Shown: positions 29,245-38,515 of the stretch, one piece after another
How positions within the stretch are numbered: the first letter of the stretch is position 1
Layout: each line of letters starts with the position of its first letter
Assembly: GCF_000732605.1 (NCBI RefSeq)
Contig: NZ_JPME01000013.1
Location: 124,001 to 188,000, forward strand
Direction: 5' to 3'
DNA: 64,000 bases
DNA from: Lacrimispora celerecrescens
GTDB lineage: Bacteria > Bacillota > Clostridia > Lachnospirales > Lachnospiraceae
The notes under the pieces: model-generated
What the model saw: only the letters and a program-made list of their open reading frames with translations
Told to the model about the DNA's origin: nothing
The model's database searches: none
Made by a program: the position numbers and the translations under genes

Positions 29245-32200
29245 TTATATTTTTGATACAACTTGCCTAAGAGCTTGATCTGTCAATTTAGCAAATTCTC
29301 CAAATGCATCCGTTACATCTCTCACATTCGGAAATGATAAATCTCCATATGAAATATGAATATCTGCTGGCTGCATTGGTTTTATTGCCTGTATAACACT
29401 GCTGTAATCTGGAATACTAGGTTTAAAACTATATGATGCCCCGTAATCTCTTAATACATTCTCCCATTTCACGGAAAAATCATCCTCTTTATGCAATTTA
29501 TACAAAGGGTGTACATCTGGCTCAATTTCCTTCAAGCCATGCTTTTCCAATTTTTGCATTACTGTCAGATTATCAGACGTATCAACGTTATCCAACAATT
29601 GTTCCTGTTGACCGTGATTTAGAATCGCTTCACCTTCATGCGCAATAATTGGAACTTCACCTGATTTTAACTCATTTGTAGCCAGATACTTAATCATCTT
29701 CTCACGTTCAGTATCAGATGATGATCCAACCAGACCATTTTTGATGCCATCAGCAAATACACCGGGGCCATTGTTTACATCACCAGTTCCCCAACCTTTA
29801 CCTCTGGATTTGTCATATGGTTCATCATCGGAATCATCAGAATCATAATCGTCTAATGCATTTTTCAGATTGTCACGAACCTGCTTTAGCACATCAAGCA
29901 TAGATGATACATTATCCGTTAACTGTTGCCAACTGGAAGTATATTCAGATATTGTGCCAGCATTTTTATTGTACTGTTCAAGCGATTTTACCAACTCATC
30001 TGCGGTTACAGATAAACCGTCTTTTATTCCCTTGAGAATACTATCACTATTAGCGTCCGTCCCATTTACTGTAGCAAGATAATCAAAGATATTTTGCAGA
30101 TTATCCATAGCAGTCATAGAATCATTCATCTGGGAAAGGAGACCGTTTATTTTAGTCATGGCTTGCTCATAGCTAATTTCACCGGCTTTATAGGAATCAA
30201 TGTAGTTTTCCAACAAAGAATAGATATTCGATGTAGAATCGGCCTGTTTCTGATATTGCTCTAACTGCTCGGCGTTAGTCTGATAGAGAGATGTAAGAGT
30301 AGCATAAATCTCTTCACTATTACCAGATAACACTTTTTCAGCCCAACCTTCGCCAAATAGAGATGTGGCTAAATTGGCATTTGATATCTTTTCAGCAGCC
30401 GAACTTATTTCAGAATATTTTTTGCTGATTTCCTCAAGAGCTTCTATCTGTTTCTGGTAACCATCATTCAAATCATCAAGATCCGTTTTCGCGTCCTCTA
30501 TCTGCTGTTGAAGGTTGTACTTGTCGATGTTAAATTGGGCATCGATTTTATCTTCTTTTGCCTTTCTTACTGCATCATAATCCTCAACATGTACTTCTTC
30601 GCCATTTCGGATTTCTTTATTTACTTTTTGGGATAGAGATCTTGCAAGATTATATTCAGCTTGCTCCAATGACATCTGTAACTTCAATTTTTCATTGGTT
30701 TTCTCTAATAAATCAGCCTTTTTCTGTAAAGCATCGATTTCCGCCTGATGTGCATCAGCAGCAACCTTTTGTTCCTCTTCCAATAAATTAATCTGGTCAG
30801 ATATTGCCGTAGTAATTGCCGAAGTTGCAGAATCAAGTTCTGATTTCACTCCATTTAATCCAGTAATAACTTTCTGTAAACTATCGGAATATGTATTGAT
30901 GCTTTCTAATGGCATCTTCAACAATTCTTCATTCCATTTTTGTAAATTAGTCACCATTGACGATGTAGCAGAGTCGATATCCTGAAGCTGATCGTATAAT
31001 TCTTGCCAGACCGAAGATCCCTTTTCATATTCACTCATGAGATTCTTTATTTCTCGTATCTGTTTCTCATACTGTCCGATTACCGTAACTCCATTAGAAA
31101 TAAGCATCTGATAATATTCAGCGTTTAACTTTCCTCCGGTAGCTGTCTGAACAGCTCCCCAATTTTCAATTTTAGCAGTGATATCATCATACATGGAAAT
31201 CATCGTAGATAAGTGATCGATGGGCATCTGCTTAAGTTTATTGTTATATTCTTCTTGGAGTTGTTTTAATCCATAAAGACTCTTTTTTGCTTCTTTGATA
31301 TCTCCATCTAGATTAGCATACTCCTCGGAATCCTTACCATATTTAGTACGTGCCGCTTTCAGCTTATCCTTAAGATCTGATATCTCTTTTTGTGTATTGG
31401 AAATTTCAGTACCTGTATTGTTGATGAGTTTTCCATAAAGAGATGCACTTGGTATCTCACCAATAGACTTTAAATAATTCATCTTTGCTTCAAGGATTGA
31501 ATTGGTTTTTTCTAATTGCTCATTTTCCTTGTTGATCGCTGCTATGCTATTATCATACTGGGCCATGGCAGCAGAGGTATTCTTTTTCTGTGATTCCGCA
31601 TACTGCTTTTGCATTGCAATCCAATTATCATATGCATCAATAGCAGCTTGGACATTTTCAGCATCATCACCTTTAAAGGTTTCAATGTCATTATGTCCCA
31701 ACTCAATTTTGGCCTTATCCTGGGCTGATATTTTACTTGCAGCATCCTCCCATACTTTTTTATAACCTTCTACGGTTTGTTCTGTCTGAGAAAGTATTTC
31801 TTTGTCCAGTTCAAGAACCTGTGCTAAGTAATTTTCTCTGGATTCGCCTGGATTGCCATTTGCAATGAGAGTGTATAATTCGGCAAGCGAAATACCCGCG
31901 TGTTTTGCAATAGCAGCTAATTCGTTTGCTCCATCAGTTACTGATCCAGTATTTTCGTTGAATAATTCCCTTGCACGAGCAAATTCTTCATTGGTGATTC
32001 CAAGGTAATCAATTGTAGAATCAGAAGCCTTTTCCATCAACTCAGAGCGTTTATCATTAAAAAGTTGAAGCTGACGCTCGTACCAGTTAATTTCTTTTTC
32101 TGTTTCAGATTTATCATTCTTAGAAGAACCAGACTTTGAATCAACAGAACCGATTCCACCGAAGTCAGGGGGAGTAATTTGAATAGAGGCTGCCTCATTA

Positions 32201-35200
32201 AGTCCATTGATGATTTGATTGTATTTATTCGCCTGCTTTGTAGCTTCTGACCATGCTTTTTGCTGTTCTTCACTTACGGCTACCCCATGCGAACTGGCAC
32301 GACTTAAATCCATTCCATCAAGGCTTGCTAGTCCTGAAATAGAGTCAAATACAATATTGTAATACTTTGACCAGGCAGATGATAAACTTTGAATTAACTT
32401 CTGGTCAATCTCCGCTTTCGCCTGTGCCATTGTTTTCCAGTTCTCAACGTCAAGTCCGTATGCCTTGCCTAGATCATCAAATAAGGACTTATTATTGCTT
32501 ACAGTTGTACTAAAAAACTCTACGTCATCAGAAAGTTTATATGCCATAGCTGCTTTATACGCCATAGCATCATTATCATATGCTGTCTGCAACTGTGATA
32601 TCATATCATCAGCGCTAATCAAGCCTTGGGTATACTCATTGACAGCGGCACGTAACTGTGGATACTGTTTTGTAATAGATTCTAATGAAGATAAACCTAT
32701 TTTACCTGTCTTTTTATACTGTTCACCTACACTTTTTAATAAATCGTAAGCGTTCTGGATATTAGAGGTTAAATCTGTAGATATGGTAAATCCATCGGCG
32801 TAATCCTTTAATGACTTTACTGCATCTCCAGCATTGGTTCCTGTTTGAGACATAAGATCATTCAATTCTGAGAATGAAGAAATACTCTTTTCGGTTATAT
32901 TTCCAGAATTAAGCAAGGAAATATATTCTTCTATTTTATCAATTGGAAGTTCTGAAAACAGTGTTGCGAAATTGGGCGCTGATTTTAATGATTCCTTGTA
33001 TTCTTTAATTAAATTCAGCAATTCTTCCCATGATAAAAGTGTTCCTTTTGGCACATCAATTTTATCAAAGGCAATCTCTAAATCCCCAAGAGATAGTTCT
33101 CCAACCTTTTCTATAGCTGATTCCTGTAATTTATCCTCAACACCCTGTATCATTGAATCTACACTTGAACCATCGGAAGATGAAACGCTGAATATGAAAT
33201 CAATGGACTTTTTAGTATTATCGTCAAATCCATCAATCAATGACTTAAAATCAGTTATTCCCTTTAAATATTCATCGAGTGTTACTTCTCCATTTTGAAA
33301 CTGCGCCTTTAAATCAAATGCTTTCTCAAACTGTTTCGCAATATTGGAGCCATCAACCCCTTCAAACAATGAGATAATGTTGTCTTGTACATATTCTTTA
33401 GCATTATCCCATGATCTGAAATCCAAAGAAGACCAGTCAAGGTTATTAATAATCTGCTGTACTGAAGCTTGCATTGAGTCAGACATAACCTTATATGAAG
33501 AATCACTGCTTAACCATGCTGCAATAGAACCGCCTAATGAAGACCAATTGCTTTTATTCTTGTTAGTCGTATTTGCAATATCTGTATTTAATTCAGCGAT
33601 ATCTTTTTCATAATGGCTTGCAAGCTCCTGAACACCTTTATCAATCGTCTTTTTGGCATTATCTATATCTTCATCAGAGGAAGTGATATTAAAGGTAAAA
33701 TCTACTGGAATTTCTTGCCCATATTCATTTGTTTTGTAATTAGGCGTTAAAGTCTCAAAGTCAATATTTGCTTCATTTAATAATTTCTCATAATCACTTT
33801 TCATCTGTGACAGGACTTCAAAATTATCACTGGATACAGTCAGCCATCTATTTGAAATGCCATCAATGAAATTATCAGCAAAATCATTTGACTGAACATT
33901 TCCGAGGCTATTGACCAGAGCGTCCCGTTGCTGTTCCAGATTATTCAGTTCAGCTTTATATGCATCCGATTTTGTAGTAGCACCCTTAAACACTGTCGGT
34001 AATTCATCTGCAATCTGAGAGTTGGTTAAATCCCGTTGCGCTTCAATTAAATCCTGTAATGATCCTACAATGGTGTCGACATTCCCACTTAGATTTACTA
34101 TGGCATTACCATTTTCATCGTAATTTCTGCTGAGAGTAGGGAATATCTTAGCTAAGTCGTTGCTGATTGAAAGAAATTCCTCATATTCGCCATCACTAAG
34201 AGAAACGTTCTTTCCGCTTAATGAGTCTATTCCCTGTTTCAGTTCTGCAAATTTCTTCGCTGAATCAGAAACTGTCTTTTGATTCGATTTTAATGCGTCG
34301 CTCAATGTTTCAATGCGATCTGCTGCATCAGAAGCGGCCTGTTTAGCTTCTTCCTGTCGCTGAATGAATTTTGTTATGCCAGCAATTGCTAACTGGATAC
34401 CAACTCCTATACCTAATGAGATAACAGCATTTAAAGCAACCGTTTTCCATCGTAATGCATCGGTTGATACACCAGCACTTTTCAAATATGCCTGATAACC
34501 TTTTAATGAAGCTGGTGCTTCTACGGAGCATGTGCCGAGGTAATCTTTTAATTGTGCGTTATTTTTGACTACTGACTCTCCAAACTTATTAACATCTGTC
34601 TGCCCTAGCAATAATTTCTTGTTCCAACCTTCAATAGCAGATCCAGCTTCTTCAAAGTGTTTCTTTTGGGCTTTTATAGCGGTAAAATCAATTCCCATAA
34701 GATTACCCTGGATATCAACCTTGCTTGTCTCTGGATTGAAGAGCTGAGTTAATCCATAATCTTTATTTAAAGCTGTCATAGAAGCATTTACTGCTGTTAA
34801 AAGAACTGGAAGCGCACCTATGGTATCGATCAACCTCTGAAATGCCTGAATGGTGTTATCAAGGAATGATACTCCACCCTTTATATGATCCTGATTAGTA
34901 ATAGAATTTACAAAACTATCCCATGTGTTCTGAAGTGAATTTAATCGTCCTTCCCATGAATCAGCCGTTTTCATTGCTTCATTAATAGAGGAACCACTCC
35001 CCCGTGAGAACTCAGATAACATTTTCTCATACATATCCCATCGGCTCAAAAGAGCAGTAAGAGCATTGGCGTGATATTTTCCTCCAAGGTCTGAGATTAA
35101 TCCTTGTCTTGCAGCACTGTTTTCAGGTAAAGAATTATATACTTGCGCTAACTCCTTCAATACCTCCATAGGATTACGGAGTTCCGCTCCATTCTCTCCC

Positions 35201-36498
35201 ATAACTTCCAATTCAACACCAAGGCTATGAACGCGCTTTTCTACCTTTTTAAGCTGTTCTTCGTCAATAATTTCTCCATCAAATTCTCCGGAAACTTGCT
35301 GTAAATTTAATAAAATGGAACGAAACGCTCTACCCATTTCGGAACCAGAACGCTTTGTTGCGGCTACCATTGTGGCTTCAGCAGCAGTTAACTCATCGAT
35401 CTTAACCCCAGCTTCAGCCGCATAAGAAGCACTTACACGAGTAGCATCGGCAATATCTGTAAGTGTTGCACTATTTCGATTACTAATATAATTAGCACCA
35501 TCTAAAGCAGCAGTTAACTTTTCAACACTTCCCCCATATTTATAAGCTGCGTCAGTAGCCAAAAGATAATTATTAGCCATTTCTGATGTCATATCACCAG
35601 CCGATTGTGCGAGTACAGATAGTTCACCCAGTTCTTTAGCTAAGGAATCATATCCAGAACGAGCCATCTCACGAACACCTTCCAGATAATTGGTTGCTGA
35701 CTGTCCATATTTACTTGCAATGCTAAATGAATCCTCACCTAACTTTTTAAGATTTTCACCAGCAATATTTGACGTCTTAGTTATCTCAGTCAAAATAGTA
35801 GACATGTCTTTAAGCGTAGAAACAGAATCCTTATATTTGTTAATCCCAACACTTGCCACACCAAACAATGTTCCTATTCTCGTAATTTTTCCGACCATAT
35901 CTCCAACTTTATCAGAAGTTGATTTACTCGCGAATCCAGTCGCCACAACTTCAGACTTAAATAATCTGAATTTCTCAGTAGCATAGCGAAAGGAATCTTT
36001 GCTGTCAATGGAGCTAAATAGCCCCCTTAATTTATCGGCCTCACCAAGCAATACAGAGGATTCACTTATCTTACTGTTTTTTGTCAGATAAGATGTTAAT
36101 TGATTCTGTAATGTCTCTTTCCTGATTTCAAAATTAATCGGAATTGGGGTTTTAGATATTTCTGTTCTTATATCTGTTATTATTTTTCTCGCTTTTAATC
36201 TTATTCCCTGTTCATTGATTTTAATATCATTAATTGAAACGTTCTTTAAGGCATCATTAACTGCCTTTTGAGCTTGTTTACTGTCGAAATCAGCCTTAAT
36301 TCTAATTACTCTGGCTTTAGATTCTAATTCTTTAATAGCTGCATTTACCTGCTTTTGGGATTCACCTTTGAATAAATCCGCTGTTAATCTTAGTGTATTT
36401 ATCGATTTTTCAATATTTTTAATATCCTGATTAATCTGCTTCTTACTTTTGGCAACACTCAAAGCCGCCATTAATTCAACCATAAAATCATTTGTCAT
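29245..36498 (-). CDS. Giant phage tail tape-measure protein (TP901 type)
   Basis: 2417 residues. In siphoviruses this protein sets tail length and helps DNA delivery. The TP901 core is clear at about residues 230-530: MARSGYDSLAKELGELSVLAQSAGDM, TATLTDIADATRVSASYAAEAG-type stretch, RSGSEMGRAFRSILLNLQQVSGEF, ADSWEGRLNSLQNTWDSFV. A hydrophobic helix pair near 685-710 (VISLGIGVGIQLAIAGI) follows, then very long coiled coils to about 2200 and a C-terminal ADGIKNGLVG...VPIIAHEGEAILN segment seen in tape measures. By the usual 0.15 nm per residue this predicts a tail near 360 nm. No other tail, capsid or terminase gene is recognisable in the element. Confidence 0.93.
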   Translation of the reverse strand: MTNDFMVELMAALSVAKSKKQINQDIKNIEKSINTLRLTADLFKGESQKQVNAAIKELESKARVIRIKADFDSKQAQKAVNDALKNVSINDIKINEQGIRLKARKIITDIRTEISKTPIPINFEIRKETLQNQLTSYLTKNSKISESSVLLGEADKLRGLFSSIDSKDSFRYATEKFRLFKSEVVATGFASKSTSDKVGDMVGKITRIGTLFGVASVGINKYKDSVSTLKDMSTILTEITKTSNIAGENLKKLGEDSFSIASKYGQSATNYLEGVREMARSGYDSLAKELGELSVLAQSAGDMTSEMANNYLLATDAAYKYGGSVEKLTAALDGANYISNRNSATLTDIADATRVSASYAAEAGVKIDELTAAEATMVAATKRSGSEMGRAFRSILLNLQQVSGEFDGEIIDEEQLKKVEKRVHSLGVELEVMGENGAELRNPMEVLKELAQVYNSLPENSAARQGLISDLGGKYHANALTALLSRWDMYEKMLSEFSRGSGSSINEAMKTADSWEGRLNSLQNTWDSFVNSITNQDHIKGGVSFLDNTIQAFQRLIDTIGALPVLLTAVNASMTALNKDYGLTQLFNPETSKVDIQGNLMGIDFTAIKAQKKHFEEAGSAIEGWNKKLLLGQTDVNKFGESVVKNNAQLKDYLGTCSVEAPASLKGYQAYLKSAGVSTDALRWKTVALNAVISLGIGVGIQLAIAGITKFIQRQEEAKQAASDAADRIETLSDALKSNQKTVSDSAKKFAELKQGIDSLSGKNVSLSDGEYEEFLSISNDLAKIFPTLSRNYDENGNAIVNLSGNVDTIVGSLQDLIEAQRDLTNSQIADELPTVFKGATTKSDAYKAELNNLEQQRDALVNSLGNVQSNDFADNFIDGISNRWLTVSSDNFEVLSQMKSDYEKLLNEANIDFETLTPNYKTNEYGQEIPVDFTFNITSSDEDIDNAKKTIDKGVQELASHYEKDIAELNTDIANTTNKNKSNWSSLGGSIAAWLSSDSSYKVMSDSMQASVQQIINNLDWSSLDFRSWDNAKEYVQDNIISLFEGVDGSNIAKQFEKAFDLKAQFQNGEVTLDEYLKGITDFKSLIDGFDDNTKKSIDFIFSVSSSDGSSVDSMIQGVEDKLQESAIEKVGELSLGDLEIAFDKIDVPKGTLLSWEELLNLIKEYKESLKSAPNFATLFSELPIDKIEEYISLLNSGNITEKSISSFSELNDLMSQTGTNAGDAVKSLKDYADGFTISTDLTSNIQNAYDLLKSVGEQYKKTGKIGLSSLESITKQYPQLRAAVNEYTQGLISADDMISQLQTAYDNDAMAYKAAMAYKLSDDVEFFSTTVSNNKSLFDDLGKAYGLDVENWKTMAQAKAEIDQKLIQSLSSAWSKYYNIVFDSISGLASLDGMDLSRASSHGVAVSEEQQKAWSEATKQANKYNQIINGLNEAASIQITPPDFGGIGSVDSKSGSSKNDKSETEKEINWYERQLQLFNDKRSELMEKASDSTIDYLGITNEEFARARELFNENTGSVTDGANELAAIAKHAGISLAELYTLIANGNPGESRENYLAQVLELDKEILSQTEQTVEGYKKVWEDAASKISAQDKAKIELGHNDIETFKGDDAENVQAAIDAYDNWIAMQKQYAESQKKNTSAAMAQYDNSIAAINKENEQLEKTNSILEAKMNYLKSIGEIPSASLYGKLINNTGTEISNTQKEISDLKDKLKAARTKYGKDSEEYANLDGDIKEAKKSLYGLKQLQEEYNNKLKQMPIDHLSTMISMYDDITAKIENWGAVQTATGGKLNAEYYQMLISNGVTVIGQYEKQIREIKNLMSEYEKGSSVWQELYDQLQDIDSATSSMVTNLQKWNEELLKMPLESINTYSDSLQKVITGLNGVKSELDSATSAITTAISDQINLLEEEQKVAADAHQAEIDALQKKADLLEKTNEKLKLQMSLEQAEYNLARSLSQKVNKEIRNGEEVHVEDYDAVRKAKEDKIDAQFNIDKYNLQQQIEDAKTDLDDLNDGYQKQIEALEEISKKYSEISSAAEKISNANLATSLFGEGWAEKVLSGNSEEIYATLTSLYQTNAEQLEQYQKQADSTSNIYSLLENYIDSYKAGEISYEQAMTKINGLLSQMNDSMTAMDNLQNIFDYLATVNGTDANSDSILKGIKDGLSVTADELVKSLEQYNKNAGTISEYTSSWQQLTDNVSSMLDVLKQVRDNLKNALDDYDSDDSDDEPYDKSRGKGWGTGDVNNGPGVFADGIKNGLVGSSSDTEREKMIKYLATNELKSGEVPIIAHEGEAILNHGQQEQLLDNVDTSDNLTVMQKLEKHGLKEIEPDVHPLYKLHKEDDFSVKWENVLRDYGASYSFKPSIPDYSSVIQAIKPMQPADIHISYGDLSFPNVRDVTDAFGEFAKLTDQALRQVVSKI

Positions 36499-36573
36499 GT
36501 ATTTTCCTCATTCCTTCACAACAAAAAGAGACCCAAACAATAGGATCTCTCAATTTACAAGTAACTTATTTAA

Positions 36574-37047
36574 TTAAAATTCTCTTTTACAATAATTACA
36601 CACTCGTTTAATTCGTCCACTTCCTAGGAAGCCCGTAAACAAGCTGTATCCTTTATTGAGTAGGGTATATTCTTTGCTCATGCAGTAAGGACATCTTGCT
36701 TCGGGGGTTTTATTCTCTGGGAATATAAATGCATCAGGGATATGTGTACGAAGAATTTCTTTGACCGCATCCAACCCACCTGGGTTACTTTCAGGTGGAG
36801 CTTTGAACTCTTTAATTAATGTCAACGCACTGGGATCGTTTGGCAACTTATCCCAAAGACTATAATCGCCATATTCCGGGTCTTTATAATAATACCATGT
36901 AATCCAGTCCTTATGTTCATCTTCTTCAGCCACATCAGCCATATTACCGCCACATACTGGACAAGTATCTACATTCCCCTGTTTTCCAAGCAAGAACATT
37001 TTATTAAAAGTCGAATTACATTGACTACATTTTATATTTTCTTCCAT
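36574..37047 (-). CDS. Zinc-ribbon protein of unknown function
   Basis: 157 residues with two treble-clef or ribbon-like metal sites at the N-terminus (CSQC near 7-10, CPVCGG near 32-36) and another pair near the C-terminus (CPYC, CNYCKREF). The middle is acidic and Trp/Tyr-rich (HKDWITWYYYKDPEYGDY). An upstream in-frame GTG adds three residues, but GGGGG lies eight bases before the ATG at 37047, so I chose that start. It sits between the tape-measure gene and a 249-residue unknown, on the same strand, and may be a chaperone or regulator of tail genes (inference). Confidence 0.7.
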   Translation of the reverse strand: MEENIKCSQCNSTFNKMFLLGKQGNVDTCPVCGGNMADVAEEDEHKDWITWYYYKDPEYGDYSLWDKLPNDPSALTLIKEFKAPPESNPGGLDAVKEILRTHIPDAFIFPENKTPEARCPYCMSKEYTLLNKGYSLFTGFLGSGRIKRVCNYCKREF

Positions 37048-37109
37048 ATTCAGCACCCCCTATCTACTATTATAATATACTACAATCCCAAAATTATCCA
37101 TACCTTTTT

Positions 37110-37859
37110 CTATTTTATACTGTTTAATTCTGCAAAATACCGATTCATCGTATCAGTAGTCTCTTTAATACTGTACACCGATTCTACTACTTTTCCAAGA
37201 CTTATTGGATTAAAAACATCTAACCATTTATCAATTAAAATCATACAGTATTCAGCATTGTAATTACCAGCTAAACATTTGGCTATGGCATTAAGACTTA
37301 ATGAGTCATAGGTTTCTTTCTTATTATTCAACACTGTAAATAAATCGAATGGAGTTTTTGCTATGTCAACATTAAGTTGATTAAGCACACTCGTACTTTT
37401 AACAATATCTTCATCGGCTAAATCATAATTATTTTGGCACTCATTAAGACAAGATATGCGTGTTATAACATCATAAACAATTCTAGCACACTCTTCTACT
37501 GGTTTCATTGTTACATTCATGATTACATTTACCATTCTTGCAAAGTTGTCTGCACTAATACCTGGCATAACAGTCGCTTCATCAGGCGGTACAAATGCTT
37601 TTGCTTCTTCCACGAGTTTCTGGCAATCTCTAGTAATCATAAAGCCATTTAATTTTTTCAGTACACTTTTAGTGTTAATCCATGTATTTACATGACTATC
37701 TATTGCTTCCAATGTTCCTTTGTATTGATCGGGTTCGTTCATTAGCTGAACGACATTATAAAGATTTGTATTCTTTAATAATGCCACCTTTTCTTCTGAA
37801 TTCAATTTATTGATTTCCTCAAAAACCTCGTCTACCGTAAACTTCTTTTCATTTTTCAT
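37110..37859 (-). CDS. Unknown 249-residue helical protein
   Basis: Mostly alpha-helical; begins MKNEKKFTVDEVFEEINKLNSEEKVALLKN. No membrane helix, signal or catalytic motif recognised. By position (directly before the zinc-ribbon and tape-measure genes, same strand) it could be a tail-assembly chaperone of the kind normally encoded before tape-measure genes, but it lacks an obvious slippery-frameshift partner. AAACGGAGGAAATAG precedes the ATG. Confidence 0.65.
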   Translation of the reverse strand: MKNEKKFTVDEVFEEINKLNSEEKVALLKNTNLYNVVQLMNEPDQYKGTLEAIDSHVNTWINTKSVLKKLNGFMITRDCQKLVEEAKAFVPPDEATVMPGISADNFARMVNVIMNVTMKPVEECARIVYDVITRISCLNECQNNYDLADEDIVKSTSVLNQLNVDIAKTPFDLFTVLNNKKETYDSLSLNAIAKCLAGNYNAEYCMILIDKWLDVFNPISLGKVVESVYSIKETTDTMNRYFAELNSIK

Positions 37860-37879
37860 TATTCTATTTCCTCCGTTTT

Positions 37880-38050
37880 TTAAATTATTTCTACATCTCT
37901 AAATCCGTTATCATGTAACTGATCCATTGTAAATCTGTAATCTTTCCCATCATCATGTGCCTTTTGCAAATAAACCGTATTCCAAACAATCGCCACTACT
38001 ATGTAAATTGAATCATCATATTTGATACGATCATTTTTGTTTAGTTTCAA
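37880..38050 (-). CDS. Small unknown protein with TTG start
   Basis: 56 residues (MKLNKNDRIKYDDSIYIVVAIVWN...). Beta-rich with a short KOW/SH3-like look (DRIKYDDSIYIVVAIVWNTVYLQKA). AAAGGG lies eight bases upstream of the TTG. It is in line with the genes on either side and leaves short gaps (20 and 20 bases), which supports it as real. Confidence 0.6.
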   Translation of the reverse strand: MKLNKNDRIKYDDSIYIVVAIVWNTVYLQKAHDDGKDYRFTMDQLHDNGFRDVEII

Positions 38051-38070
38051 GCAATCACCCTTTCAGATTA

Positions 38071-38268
38071 TTATTCCTCAAAGTGTCCTGTTTCGTTGCC
38101 AGTTAGATATGCCTCTAATCTCTTAAACAAATGTGGAAGAAGTTCAACTTTCCCCAATTTGAATTTTGACAGCAGACTTTCATCAATCATTGTAACTCCT
38201 GCAATGTAACGCTGTCTTTCTCTCTTGATTCGCTCACAATACAGATACCGTAATTCCTCCTGTGTCAT
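38071..38268 (-). CDS. Small unknown protein
   Basis: 65 residues, helical, Arg/Glu-rich (MTQEELRYLYCERIKRERQRYIAG...). GGGAGG lies seven bases before the ATG. First gene of the minus-strand run that leads to the tape measure. Function unknown. Confidence 0.6.
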   Translation of the reverse strand: MTQEELRYLYCERIKRERQRYIAGVTMIDESLLSKFKLGKVELLPHLFKRLEAYLTGNETGHFEE

Positions 38269-38488
38269 TCTTACGCCTCCCTTCTTTTAGATATCTAATT
38301 TTTTGGTAAAATTAATTATATAGATCAATTATTTTTGTGCATATTTACCATATCCCAAATTTCAGTTATGTGTTATAGTTTATTATGGGTAATTTTAATC
38401 TAATACACATCAAAAAAATAATATATTGAGAAAGGACACTACTGGACTTACGTTTCTTTCATGTCCTCTCTTCTCTTAGTGAGATTTT

Positions 38489-38515
38489 GGAAACCCTTAT
38501 AAATCAACGGTTTCC
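38489..38515 (-). terminator. Hairpin at the end of the RNA polymerase-like gene
   Basis: GGAAACC and GGTTTCC form a perfect seven-base stem overlapping the stop codon; the minus strand continues AAAATC, so there is no strong T-run. Together with the 228-base noncoding gap that follows it probably ends the polymerase transcript. Confidence 0.5.
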
